Shown here one piece after another: positions 23,006-30,997 of a DNA stretch of 31,813 bases (the first letter of the stretch is position 1; the number at the start of each line of letters is the position of its first letter). This stretch comes from Candidatus Gastranaerophilales bacterium (lineage in GTDB: Bacteria; Cyanobacteriota; Vampirovibrionia; Gastranaerophilales; Gastranaerophilaceae). The DNA lies in assembly GCA_910587175.1 (NCBI GenBank), contig CAJULH010000020.1:1-31813 (forward strand), written 5' to 3'. The position numbers were made by a program, and so were the translations under genes. The notes under the pieces are model-generated. The model made no database searches. It was not told the DNA's origin and saw only the letters and a program-made list of their open reading frames with translations.

Positions 23006-23989
23006 ATGCAAGCCACTTTTATGAAAGAAGATGAACTCATTCAGAGTGCAAAAGAGGTTTTTGATATTGAAGCAAATTCAATTATGCGTCTGAAAGAAAG
23101 ACAGGGGCAGGAATTTGTAGAAGCGATAAATATTTTGTACGGTTCAAAAGGAAAAGTGGTTGTAACGGGTATGGGAAAATCCGGTCTTATAGGCAGGAAA
23201 ATTGCCGCAACGCTATGCTCTACAGGTACTCCTGCGGTTTTCCTTCATCCTGCAGAATCTACCCATGGAGATTCTGGCATCATTACAAGGGATGATGTTG
23301 TAATAGGAATTTCAAACAGCGGTGAGACTGGTGAATTGTTAAATCTTTTGCCTTTAATTAAGCGCTTTGGCGTTCCTTTAATTGGTATGACAGGCAAAAT
23401 GGATTCCACTCTTGCGAAAAGAAGCGATGTTGTTTTGGATGTATCGGTTGAAAGAGAAGCCTGTCCGTTAAACAAGGCACCTACTGCAAGTACTACGGTA
23501 ACTCTTGCCATGGGCGATGCGCTTGCTGTCTGTCTTTTGAAGAAACGCGGTTTTTCGTACGAAGATTTTCTTGTATTTCATCCGTCGGGTGCCCTTGGAA
23601 AAGGTATTTTATATAAAGTTTCAGACTTAATGTTAAAGGATGATAAATTGCCGGTGGTAGATGAAAATCTGGGTTTTATTGACGCGGTGAAATTGATTTC
23701 AGAAAAAAAACTTGGCTGCGCCTATATTTTGAATCCGGATAAAACTTTAAAAGGGGTAATAACGGATGGCGACATTAGAAGAATTTTGCTAAAATACGGA
23801 AATATAAATGATCTTAAAGTTAAGGATGTTATGGTGCTAAACCCGAAACACGTTAATACTGATGATTTAGCCGCTAAGGCACTTTCTATTATGGAAAAAT
23901 TTTCCATTACATCTTTGGGTGTTACGGAAAATGATAAATTAATTGGAATTATTCACATTCATGACCTTTTAAAGGCAGGAGTGGCCTAA
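23006..23989 (+). CDS. kdsD: Arabinose-5-phosphate isomerase (KpsF/GutQ family)
   Basis: Converts ribulose 5-phosphate to arabinose 5-phosphate, the first committed step to KDO for lipopolysaccharide. The N-terminal SIS domain (about 40-180) has VVVTGMGKSGLIGRKIAATL, HPAESTHGDSG, ISNSGETGELLNLLP and NKAPTASTTVTLAMGDAL. Two CBS domains follow (about 203-262, VSDLMLKDDKLPVV; and 272-327, VKDVMVLNPKHVNTDD). The length of 327 aa is typical. GAGGGG lies about 10 nt before the ATG. The stop overlaps the kdsC start by 1 nt (TAATG), so the next pathway enzyme pair is coupled. Assignment to KDO rather than sugar-alcohol metabolism rests on kdsC. Confidence 0.95.
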   Translation: MQATFMKEDELIQSAKEVFDIEANSIMRLKERQGQEFVEAINILYGSKGKVVVTGMGKSGLIGRKIAATLCSTGTPAVFLHPAESTHGDSGIITRDDVVIGISNSGETGELLNLLPLIKRFGVPLIGMTGKMDSTLAKRSDVVLDVSVEREACPLNKAPTASTTVTLAMGDALAVCLLKKRGFSYEDFLVFHPSGALGKGILYKVSDLMLKDDKLPVVDENLGFIDAVKLISEKKLGCAYILNPDKTLKGVITDGDIRRILLKYGNINDLKVKDVMVLNPKHVNTDDLAAKALSIMEKFSITSLGVTENDKLIGIIHIHDLLKAGVA

Positions 23990-24543
23990 TGAACGAAGCT
24001 TTTAACGATTTGAATCTAAGACTAAAGGCAAAGAAAATAAAACTTGTTGCTTTTGATGTTGATGGTGTTATGACGGATGGATCTTTAACATTTTTAGAGG
24101 ATGGCAGAGAAATTAAAACATATAACGCCAAAGACGGTCAGGGTGTTGTGATGTTAAATAAAGCAGGTTTTAAGACAGCTATTATTACAGCACGTGATAA
24201 CGGAACGGTGGAACACAGGGCAAAAGTGCTTGATATCACGAGGCTTTTTAAGGGGCAAAAGAATAAAGTGAAAGCTCTGGATGAACTTTGCAAAGAATTT
24301 AATGTTCAATACGATGAAGTTGCCTATATGGGAGACGATTTTCCTGATTTATGCGTAATTGAGCGTGTAGGTCTTTCCTGTGCGCCAAATGATGCCATAG
24401 ACGAGATTAAAGAGGCTGCCTCTTTTGTTTCATCGTATGGTGGCGGAAAAGGCGCTGTTCGTGAATTTTGCAACTTCATTTTAAAATCAAACGGTATTAC
24501 CTGGCATGATATTGTAAAAAACAATGAAACACTGAAACAGTAG
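23989..24543 (+). CDS. kdsC: KDO 8-phosphate phosphatase
   Basis: HAD-superfamily C0-type phosphatase that removes phosphate from 3-deoxy-manno-octulosonate 8-phosphate. The nucleophile motif is AFDVDGVMTDGSL (D23, D25), followed by KTYNAKDGQGVVMLNKAG, the motif-II region AIITARDN, and YMGDDFPDL (motif IV), then GLSCAPNDA. The length of 184 aa is at the upper end of normal, with an N-terminal helix (NEAFNDLNLRLKAKK) and a C-terminal tail. No cap domain is present, as expected for a tetrameric KdsC. It is translationally coupled to kdsD and ends 6 nt from a convergent gene. KDO 8-phosphate synthase is not in the window. Confidence 0.94.
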   Translation: MNEAFNDLNLRLKAKKIKLVAFDVDGVMTDGSLTFLEDGREIKTYNAKDGQGVVMLNKAGFKTAIITARDNGTVEHRAKVLDITRLFKGQKNKVKALDELCKEFNVQYDEVAYMGDDFPDLCVIERVGLSCAPNDAIDEIKEAASFVSSYGGGKGAVREFCNFILKSNGITWHDIVKNNETLKQ

Positions 24544-24549
24544 AATACA

Positions 24550-24996
24550 TCACATTTTTTGCATCATTTTTTGGTATTGAACTCTGTAATTTTGCGGCAT
24601 TGATGGTAAACTTATTGCTTTTTTGTAATAGCTTATTCCTGCTTGCCTTTGTTTTTGAAACAGTTTTATATCCCCTAAAAACGTGTATGCAAGCCATTCA
24701 TTCGGGAATTTTTTAGTTGCGGTGAGCAAAATTTCTTCTGCTTTTATATTGTTTCCCGTGTGTCCATAGCTTATTGCAAGAGCGCAAAGTGTGTTGTAAT
24801 CATTTGGATTTATTTTGAGGGCTTTTTCAAAATTAACAATAGCCTCATTATAGTTTTTTGTCACCTTTAGCGCATTTGAACCTTGCTGCAGATAATATTT
24901 ATAATTATTCAATTCTTCTGCCGTCAAGGCATTTGCAGAATTTGATAATCCAACAAATAACATAAATATTATTAAAAAACATTGTACTTTTTTCAT
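24550..24996 (-). CDS. Exported TPR protein, short paralogue (148 aa)
   Basis: Secreted or periplasmic protein with about two to three tetratricopeptide repeats, likely a protein-interaction scaffold. Residues 1-23 are a signal peptide (KKVQCFLIIFMLFVGL then SANA). TPR segments are YNEAIVNFEKALKINPNDYN, TLCALAISYGHTGNNIKAEE, and AYTFLGDIKLFQKQRQAGIS. GGGAAG precedes the ATG by about 8 nt, 14 nt after the stop of the longer paralogue. The region around KKFPNEW is nearly identical at DNA level to that neighbour. It lacks the C-terminal extra domain of the longer protein. Confidence 0.85.
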   Translation of the reverse strand: MKKVQCFLIIFMLFVGLSNSANALTAEELNNYKYYLQQGSNALKVTKNYNEAIVNFEKALKINPNDYNTLCALAISYGHTGNNIKAEEILLTATKKFPNEWLAYTFLGDIKLFQKQRQAGISYYKKAISLPSMPQNYRVQYQKMMQKM

Positions 24997-25010
24997 AATA
25001 TTTTCTTCCC

Positions 25011-25940
25011 TTATTGTATTTCCTTTATGCTTTTTAAGATATTGATTGCATCGGCTTTTTCTTCTACGGTAAAGGTGGGTTTTTTATGTTCAAAAGTTGT
25101 GATATAAACACCCTTTGTCCCTTTGAAAATCCTACAGATTGTGGATTGTCCATGACCTGTTACTTTTGACATATATAAAACCTCATTTTCGTTTGAGGAT
25201 AATTTCTGTATAATTAATTCGCCACCCAGCTGTTTTGCAGATTGCCTGGATAATTGTTCAAGTTTACTGTAAACGGTGTCCGGTGTGTAATTATAGGTGT
25301 TTTTATCATAAAAACCTATGGTTAAGATTTTTGTCCATTTATAGTTAACGACATCTTCGCCGTTGCAACCGTATGTCATAAGCCAATGCTTATCGTTACC
25401 TTTAAAATATGCTCTTTTCCAGTTTGGATCTTCAACTTTTATCCATTCGCCGGCAGGGGCTTTGATGTTTGCCTCTCTGACTTTTTGTTCCTCAATGCAA
25501 GCTTCTTTGAGTTTTTGTATTTCAGTCTTTTTGGTTTCCGATAGTGATGGCAATTTTATTGCTTTGTCGTAGTAATCAACTGCAAGCGGTGTCAGCCCCT
25601 GAGCTCTTTTTATATCCCCTAAAAATGTATACGCTACCCATTCGTTCGGGAATTTTTTAGTTGCAAGGATTAAAGTTTCTTCCGCTTCCTTGGCTTTTCC
25701 AAGATATCCATAGCTCATGCCAAGTATACAGTATGCTCCATAGTTATTTGGGTTTATTTGAATTGCCTTTTTAAAATTGATGATTGCCGTATTGTAGTCT
25801 TTTGCAGCAAAGGCTTTTGAGGCATGTGCCATATATGTTTTAAAATCATTGTTTACTTGCGGAGTATTTGCAAGTGTATAATGTGCAGCTCCAAACAATA
25901 AAATTAAAGCAATTACAAAAGATATTAGAAATTTTTTCAT
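25011..25940 (-). CDS. Exported TPR protein with extra C-terminal domain (309 aa)
   Basis: First gene of the tandem TPR pair. I place the start at 25940 (MKKFLISFVIALILLFGAAH), which gives a signal peptide; a longer reading from 25997 would begin upstream of the predicted transcription start. ATG 25949 (MAIMKKF) is also possible. The TPR part (about 35-140) has YNTAIINFKKAIQINPNNYG, GMSYGYLGKAKEAEETLILA and AYTFLGDIKRAQGLTPLAVD. Residues about 165-309 form a separate domain of unknown function (WIKVEDPNWKRAYFKGNDKH, TYGCNGEDVV, then FKGTKGVYITTFEHKKPTF) that looks beta-rich. Probably periplasmic. Confidence 0.82.
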   Translation of the reverse strand: MKKFLISFVIALILLFGAAHYTLANTPQVNNDFKTYMAHASKAFAAKDYNTAIINFKKAIQINPNNYGAYCILGMSYGYLGKAKEAEETLILATKKFPNEWVAYTFLGDIKRAQGLTPLAVDYYDKAIKLPSLSETKKTEIQKLKEACIEEQKVREANIKAPAGEWIKVEDPNWKRAYFKGNDKHWLMTYGCNGEDVVNYKWTKILTIGFYDKNTYNYTPDTVYSKLEQLSRQSAKQLGGELIIQKLSSNENEVLYMSKVTGHGQSTICRIFKGTKGVYITTFEHKKPTFTVEEKADAINILKSIKEIQ

Positions 25941-25973
25941 TATTGCCATTCTTTCATGATATTCTACACCCTG

Positions 25974-26002
25974 ATTATATTGTTTTTTGGGATACAAGTA
26001 AA
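25974..26002 (-). promoter_or_regulatory. Promoter of the tandem TPR unit
   Basis: On the minus strand TTTACT (26002-25997), a 17-bp spacer and a perfect TATAAT (25979-25974). The start near 25967 lies downstream of the earliest in-frame ATG (25997), which supports the shorter protein start. Confidence 0.6.
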
Positions 26003-26057
26003 ATAAATAAAAGCAATAATATTTTTTATGTGTATCAAAAATTGAATCTATGGGTTT

Positions 26058-27080
26058 TTATTTCAATTTTTGATATTCTTCATCCGGTACTTCTTCAAGC
26101 CATTCAGTTGAACCGCCATCTGAAGGAACTTCGATTGCAAGGTGGGAAAACCAGCTATCCGGGGCTGCGCCATGCCAGTGCTTTACTTCTGGGGGAATAT
26201 TTACAATATCTCCTTCTTTTAGTTCCTGTGCAGGTTTTCCCCATTCCTGGTAATATCCGCGTCCATTGACTGCAATTAAAATTTGACCTCCCTTGTGGTG
26301 AATATGCCAGTTATTTCTGCACTTGGGCTCGAAAGTTACATTTGCAAGTCCAACCTGTTCTTTGTTTAGCATATTTAAATAACTGTTGCCTTTAAAATAT
26401 TTTGCATAGGCGATATTTGGCGCACCAACAGCAAACATCTCGGCTTTTGGTGTGCTTGAAATGGTTAAAATTTCTTTTATTTGACCATCTGTAAGACCTG
26501 TGTTTTTACCCATTTGAATATGTGCATTTAGCTGCGGCTCAACAGCTTTCATTGATGCAAGGGTGGCAATTGTTGCAATTTCTCTTTCCTGACTGGTTAA
26601 AACCCCGCGTGCAAAAATATCTGCAAAAAGATGCTCTTTTAAGAATGTATCAACCGCAGGAGCAAAATCAAACAAGGCACCTTTTACGTGGTCACCAGTG
26701 AGCTCTACCTGAACCTTGTCTCCGTATGCGAATTTATCAACATTGTTTTTCAGAGGCGTTGGAGATTTACCCTCTTTGTCATTTTTACCTTTTCTTGAAT
26801 CTAAGACCTTCATAAATGTTGAAATGCTGTTCAGGCTCCTTGGAAAGCCGCAATATGCGTACATTTGCACAAGAATTTCTTTTATTTCATTGATTGTTAA
26901 ACCATTGTCCAAGCCTTGGTTTAAGGCGTTTTCAAGTTTTTCCAAATCCCCTGCTGCGGTATATGATGAAATCTCAACAATGGATTTCTGTTTATCATTC
27001 AAAACGTTATTTGCCATAGCGGTACCTCCTGTTAAAAATCCGAATATTAGTAACGATACAAATAGCTTTTTTAAATTCAT
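26058..27080 (-). CDS. Exported carboxymuconolactone decarboxylase-cupin fusion
   Basis: Fusion of two CMD/AhpD-like domains and a cupin. Residues 1-23 are a signal peptide (hydrophobic 6-18, TAMA before the mature part). CMD domain 1 spans about 27-95 (GLTINEIKEILVQMYAYCGF, with C77). CMD domain 2 spans about 145-228 (REIATIATLASMKAVEPQLN, AHIQMGKNTGLTDGQIKEIL) and lacks the cysteine. The cupin spans about 245-320, with NWHIHHKGGQ (H259, H261, Q266) and KHWHG (H301, H303), so a bound metal is plausible. Length 340 aa. AAAGAGGT precedes the ATG. Cytoplasmic relatives are common; the export signal is notable. The upstream promoter looks like a MerR-family target. Reaction unknown; a redox or aldehyde-stress role is inference. 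Confidence 0.87.
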   Translation of the reverse strand: MNLKKLFVSLLIFGFLTGGTAMANNVLNDKQKSIVEISSYTAAGDLEKLENALNQGLDNGLTINEIKEILVQMYAYCGFPRSLNSISTFMKVLDSRKGKNDKEGKSPTPLKNNVDKFAYGDKVQVELTGDHVKGALFDFAPAVDTFLKEHLFADIFARGVLTSQEREIATIATLASMKAVEPQLNAHIQMGKNTGLTDGQIKEILTISSTPKAEMFAVGAPNIAYAKYFKGNSYLNMLNKEQVGLANVTFEPKCRNNWHIHHKGGQILIAVNGRGYYQEWGKPAQELKEGDIVNIPPEVKHWHGAAPDSWFSHLAIEVPSDGGSTEWLEEVPDEEYQKLK

Positions 27081-27104
27081 TTATTTTACCTCTTTTTATT
27101 TTGA

Positions 27105-27135
27105 ATTATAAAACCTGGTGCTTACTCCAGGTCAA
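27105..27135 (-). promoter_or_regulatory. MerR-family-type promoter/operator of the CMD-cupin gene
   Basis: On the minus strand the sequence is TTGACC (27135-27130), a 19-bp spacer and TATAAT (27110-27105). A dyad, ACCTGGAGT-AA-GCACCAGGT (27132-27113), fills the over-long spacer with 7 of 9 matched arm positions. The 19-bp spacing plus spacer-centred dyad is the signature of promoters activated by MerR-family regulators through DNA distortion. No MerR gene is in the window. Confidence 0.8.
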
Positions 27136-27276
27136 ACTGTCTGATGAAAATTATAAAGTTTTATAAAAATATTTTAACAAACCTTAACAATGCGTTGATG
27201 AATTAGCAATAATTTTCATCATAAATACTTTATTAAGGTACAACGGAGTTTTATATTTTTTAAAAAAGAGAGAATT

Positions 27277-27480
27277 ATGAACGAAAGAGAATTAAACACA
27301 TTATTTAATATTGTTACCGAACCTGAAAAAAATGCATATGCATTAGACAGCGTTAAAAAGATGCAAGAAATTCAAAGAATTGTAAGAGTTCTTGAAATAT
27401 CCAAAGCCCAAAAAGAAAGCTTTAAGCAAATTTCAGCACGCGGTCTTGTTGCTTTCAAAATGCTTGTAAGTAACAATTAG
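27277..27480 (+). CDS. Small hypothetical protein (67 aa)
   Basis: Not recognised. Predicted mostly helical and charged: MNERELNTLFNIVTEPEKNA then a basic amphipathic stretch (KKMQEIQRIVRVLEISKAQK) and ARGLVAFKMLVSNN. It has no signal peptide or cysteines. AAGAGAG lies about 8 nt before the ATG. Its stop codon (TAG) shares bases with the stop of the convergent REC-GGDEF gene, so the two transcripts overlap at their ends. It is divergent from the CMD-cupin gene across a 196-bp spacer. Confidence 0.6.
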   Translation: MNERELNTLFNIVTEPEKNAYALDSVKKMQEIQRIVRVLEISKAQKESFKQISARGLVAFKMLVSNN

Positions 27481-28967
27481 ATATACGTTTCATATTCCTG
27501 AATTAAACCTTCAAGGGTGATAGAAAGTTTATGGAAACTGTATTCAGTTAGATTCAGACTGAATGCATTATATCCTTTCTTTTCATTGCCAAAGAAAATT
27601 TCTGTTATAATGTCAACCTTTGAAAATCCGGGGTAATTTACTGTAAGCCTCATCATTTTGTCGTCTTTGCGTAATTCAAAAAATGACTGGTTGAAATCTA
27701 CATTTTTATTTATGTCTATCATTTTGCGCTTGTTTTCTACCTGAAGTTTAAATTTATCAAAGACAGGTGTTGTAACAAGTTCGCATTTTTTCTTAAATGC
27801 CTGCCTGAAAAGGATTGCATTCCTTTCTTCTTCCTCGCTGAAATCCCCGATTTCAACATTAGGAAGATTAGGGTTTAATTTTTTTTGTATAAATAATTTG
27901 TCATTTTTAGGTGTTTCCGCGATCTGTATTGTTTTTGTTTCAGGATTTTCGCTTGCAATATTAAGGAGGGTATCTTTAGTAAAATCGTCTCCGCCGTCAG
28001 GCTTAATAAACAGCCCTTCAGTATTTTTGTGTTCTTTTATATTTAATCTTTTTTCAATTATATCCAAAGTTTCTTTTTGGGGCTGCTCTTTTTGTGGTTG
28101 AATATTTTCATTAATACCATCATGTGCCACAAGAAGCGTATTTGTTTGTCCTTTTGTTGCTATATATGTATTTTCAAGTATTTCTTTAACTTCGTTGAAA
28201 TTTTTATCATTAATTTCCGAAACTGCAGCATTTACATTGAAATCGAACCCTAAATTATTATTAATTCTCTCAAATACTGCATATGCACCGTTTAATTTTG
28301 TTTTTGGCAGGTAGATATAGTATTTTCCGTCTTTTCTGATGCCGACAGAATCATTTAACCTGACGGATTTTTTGATTATTCCGTTCAAAAGAGCACTTTT
28401 TTGTGCAAAAAATTTATCATCCGGACCTACGAGCATTAAACATGCCGGATTTTTATATTTTATTGCAGAATCAATTTCGGAGTTTAAATACTGGTCAGCA
28501 TATTCTTCCGTATAAAAACCGGTCTTGTCTTCTATGATGCCAAGGTTTGTAAGAAAGCTGTTTCTGGAGTCGGTATTGATTGTAATTTCATTTTTCTGAA
28601 TACACCAAATAACGCGGATTAAAAGCTCCCAGTCTGCAACAGGTGCTTTGATAATGTCTGAAATTCCAAGGTCAAAAGCATCAATTAAAAATTCTTTTGT
28701 GCACTCTTCGGAATACAAAAGAATTGGAATGTTTCTTAAAAGCTCATTTCCTTTTATATCCCCTATGGCCTTCAGGCTGTCTTCATCATCTCCTTTGCTG
28801 TGAAGCACAATAACATTAGGCATTGTCTGGCATAAAAATTCAACAGCGTTTTCAAGGTTTGTGTCAACAATTTTATCCAGATCCCTCAAAAGCACAAGTT
28901 TTGAAGATATTATATTTATTGCATCAAACTTATCTCCAATGATGGCTATAATGTTATTAAAGCTCAT
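27477..28967 (-). CDS. Degenerate receiver-GGDEF protein with unknown C-terminal domain
   Basis: Likely a non-catalytic signalling or scaffold protein. Residues 1-120 have a receiver-like fold (IIAIIGDKFDA, VIVLHSKGDD, IPILLYSEE, DIIKAPVADWELL). The phospho-accepting Asp is replaced by His56, although S86 and K107 are kept. Residues about 140-255 align with a GGDEF domain (DKTGFYTEEYADQYLNSEID, LMLVGPDDKF), but the GGDEF motif is DGKYY (213-217), so cyclic-di-GMP synthesis is not expected. After a polar linker (about 285-375), a C-terminal domain (about 385-496) is unrecognised. Length 496 aa. It has no membrane segment. Confidence 0.7.
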   Translation of the reverse strand: MSFNNIIAIIGDKFDAINIISSKLVLLRDLDKIVDTNLENAVEFLCQTMPNVIVLHSKGDDEDSLKAIGDIKGNELLRNIPILLYSEECTKEFLIDAFDLGISDIIKAPVADWELLIRVIWCIQKNEITINTDSRNSFLTNLGIIEDKTGFYTEEYADQYLNSEIDSAIKYKNPACLMLVGPDDKFFAQKSALLNGIIKKSVRLNDSVGIRKDGKYYIYLPKTKLNGAYAVFERINNNLGFDFNVNAAVSEINDKNFNEVKEILENTYIATKGQTNTLLVAHDGINENIQPQKEQPQKETLDIIEKRLNIKEHKNTEGLFIKPDGGDDFTKDTLLNIASENPETKTIQIAETPKNDKLFIQKKLNPNLPNVEIGDFSEEEERNAILFRQAFKKKCELVTTPVFDKFKLQVENKRKMIDINKNVDFNQSFFELRKDDKMMRLTVNYPGFSKVDIITEIFFGNEKKGYNAFSLNLTEYSFHKLSITLEGLIQEYETYI

Positions 28968-29066
28968 AATTATTAAACACTCCGTATCTTATTATTCTTT
29001 TAGAAAAGAATACTATTAATTTACAAAAATGACAAATCTATAAAGTTTTGATAAGCTTATTTTGCT

Positions 29067-30770
29067 ATGAATAAGAAAAATTTAATTTATCTGATACTAA
29101 TTTTAATAGTTGCAACCCTTATGAGGCTTTGGCATTTGGATAAGCCGGAGGGCATGTGGAATGATGAATATGTCACCTGGAAAATTGCAAGCGCCAGATT
29201 TCCGACAGATTTTTTTACAGCAATTAAAACAAATTGCCATGCTCCGCTTCATTATGTTTATTTAAAGCTCTGGATGCTTGTATTCCATGACACAGACAGA
29301 TTTTTAAGACTATCATCTGTTATTCCCGGAGTTTTAAGCATAATTGTTATGTTTTTTGCAGGGCTTGAATTTAAGAAAAAAGACGGCTCTGATACAGCTG
29401 TTGCTGCTGCACTTTTATGCGGGATAAGTTCGTTTTTAATATATTTTTCCCAGGAAATCAGAATTTATTCGCTACTTTTCTTTTTGACAAGCCTAGTGCT
29501 ATTGTACGCGCTTAAAATATTTAACAGTCCTTCGAAGAAAAATTTCTTTTTATATTCCCTGTTTTCTTTAATGCTTATTTTGACGCATACTATTGGTTTT
29601 GTATTTGTTTTCTTTTCAACAGCAGCACTGATGGTGTTTGCCGTGCCAAAGAAAAATACGAAAGATTTTATGTTCTATAGCGTGCTTGGGGTTGTGGTTT
29701 TAGCGCTTCCGTTTATTCCCCTGATATCAAGCATTCTTTTTAAAACCGGATATTTCAGTCAATGGTGGGCTCCTTTTAATTTCTCGAGAACTTTATTTAT
29801 TTTTACTGATATATTTTCTCCCGTTTTGTATGATACTTTCCATGTTTATAATACGTTTTCAGATGCTTTTTATAAAAACGGCGTTGTGAATCTTGGATAT
29901 TTTGTTTTTGCTATTATTCCTACCCTTATTGGCATTATATGCTTTGTAAACGGAGTATTAAATCCAAAAAGAATGCAGGGGTATATGCTCTCTGTTATAG
30001 TTTGTACTGTTTTAACAGTGTTGATTGCAGCAATGGCAGGAAAAATTGTATTTGTTACAAAATATTTAATTGAAATTATGCCGCTTGTAATTATACTTAC
30101 TGCAGATGGCTTTAGTGCATTCAAGTCTAAAGCATTTAAAATTACCATAGCAACAATATTTATTGTATTAAATTTATTTTTCTTTACGGTTTCTAAAACC
30201 TCTGCTGTTAAACTTATAAGGGAAGAGGGGCAAAGGCTTCCTGTGGTGGCAATGCAGAATATGGGCTTAAAAAAAAACGACAAAATTCTCTTTTTATACT
30301 ATCCAAAAGAGTGGTTTTATAAATATGTAGATTTTAATAATCCTGATAATGAGTCATACAAAGATGCAGATTCGGTTTCAAAATATAACTATGCCTATTA
30401 TATTGCAGAAGGCACATATGAAGAACGCAGCATTATGTATGGCAGAGAAGGAAAGAGGCTTTTAAAACCTGTTTTTGCATCTAAAACAAATAGTTTATTT
30501 AATTATATTTTAGGTAGTACATTCTATAAGATGAATTCAGGGGATAAATTTTTTCTTGTTGATTTAACTTCTGTGAGCTTCTTTCCTATGAGTGTTATAA
30601 ATAATATTGCATCCAGTGAAAATTCCTCAAATTATCATAATACGCCGCTTTTGTATCTTGTAATGTCGTATGCAAAAGATTTTGCTCTTGAAAAGGCTAA
30701 AAAAGAACTTGTATATGGCGGATATTATGATACCGGCGCCTGGCGGATTTATGTGTTTGAGAAGGCATAA
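29067..30770 (+). CDS. GT-C membrane glycosyltransferase (ArnT/PMT-like)
   Basis: Polytopic inner-membrane transferase that would use a polyprenyl-phosphate sugar donor on the periplasmic face. A first hydrophobic segment (residues 5-18) is followed by the family's acidic loop GMWNDEYVT (D33, E34), with the PMT-like continuation HAPLHYVYLKLW (about 59-70). Roughly ten more hydrophobic segments reach residue 375. The C-terminal 190 residues form a soluble domain (periplasmic), including LFLYYPKEWFYKYVDFNNPD and ending GAWRIYVFEKA. Length 567 aa, normal for the family. No clear Shine-Dalgarno precedes the ATG. The acceptor is unknown; surface lipid or protein modification are both possible. Confidence 0.82.
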   Translation: MNKKNLIYLILILIVATLMRLWHLDKPEGMWNDEYVTWKIASARFPTDFFTAIKTNCHAPLHYVYLKLWMLVFHDTDRFLRLSSVIPGVLSIIVMFFAGLEFKKKDGSDTAVAAALLCGISSFLIYFSQEIRIYSLLFFLTSLVLLYALKIFNSPSKKNFFLYSLFSLMLILTHTIGFVFVFFSTAALMVFAVPKKNTKDFMFYSVLGVVVLALPFIPLISSILFKTGYFSQWWAPFNFSRTLFIFTDIFSPVLYDTFHVYNTFSDAFYKNGVVNLGYFVFAIIPTLIGIICFVNGVLNPKRMQGYMLSVIVCTVLTVLIAAMAGKIVFVTKYLIEIMPLVIILTADGFSAFKSKAFKITIATIFIVLNLFFFTVSKTSAVKLIREEGQRLPVVAMQNMGLKKNDKILFLYYPKEWFYKYVDFNNPDNESYKDADSVSKYNYAYYIAEGTYEERSIMYGREGKRLLKPVFASKTNSLFNYILGSTFYKMNSGDKFFLVDLTSVSFFPMSVINNIASSENSSNYHNTPLLYLVMSYAKDFALEKAKKELVYGGYYDTGAWRIYVFEKA

Positions 30771-30997
30771 AAAATACGAAATTTCAAAATGCAATTATCC
30801 TTCGCTGTAAATATTTGCAGCGAAGGCAGTGAATTTTGAAAGACGCAAGGCATCATTTGCAAACAGGCTGTTGAAACCCGCAATAATTCAAGAAGGGCAG
30901 CCTGTTGTACATCAATGTTTTAAGGGATTAACTAAACCGCAACACCTCGGCAGCAGCTTTCTTTTTGTAAATATTTTCCATTCAGGAAAATATAAAG
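30771..30997. repeat. Palindrome-rich intergenic region
   Basis: This 227-bp gap between convergent genes is less AT-rich than other gaps here and holds three inverted repeats. (1) 30782-30841: outer arms TTTCAAAAT/ATTTTGAAA and inner arms CCTTCGCTG (30799-30807)/CAGCGAAGG (30818-30826). (2) 30862-30906: AACAGGCTG/CAGCCTGTT, with inner TTGAA/TTCAA. (3) 30971-30993: ATATTTTCC/GGAAAATAT. None has a plus-strand T-tract. A 63-codon frame at 30829-31020 crosses it but has no recognisable product. It may be a dispersed repeat, a miniature transposable-element remnant or a structured RNA. Confidence 0.5.
30971..30993 (-). terminator. Weak terminator-like hairpin after clpP
   Basis: A perfect 9-bp but A/T-rich stem (ATATTTTCC 30971-30979, GGAAAATAT 30985-30993) with a 5-nt loop, 5 nt after the clpP stop on the minus strand. 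It lacks a proper T-tract, so efficiency is doubtful. Confidence 0.35.

Noticed and set aside
29870..30283. A 137-codon minus-strand frame inside the glycosyltransferase gene
   Set aside because: Antisense to a membrane-protein gene; its hydrophobic composition follows from the complementary strand.
30782..30906. Integron attC site
   Set aside because: The inverted repeats lack the paired RYYYAAC/GTTRRRY core sites, and there is no integrase or cassette array.
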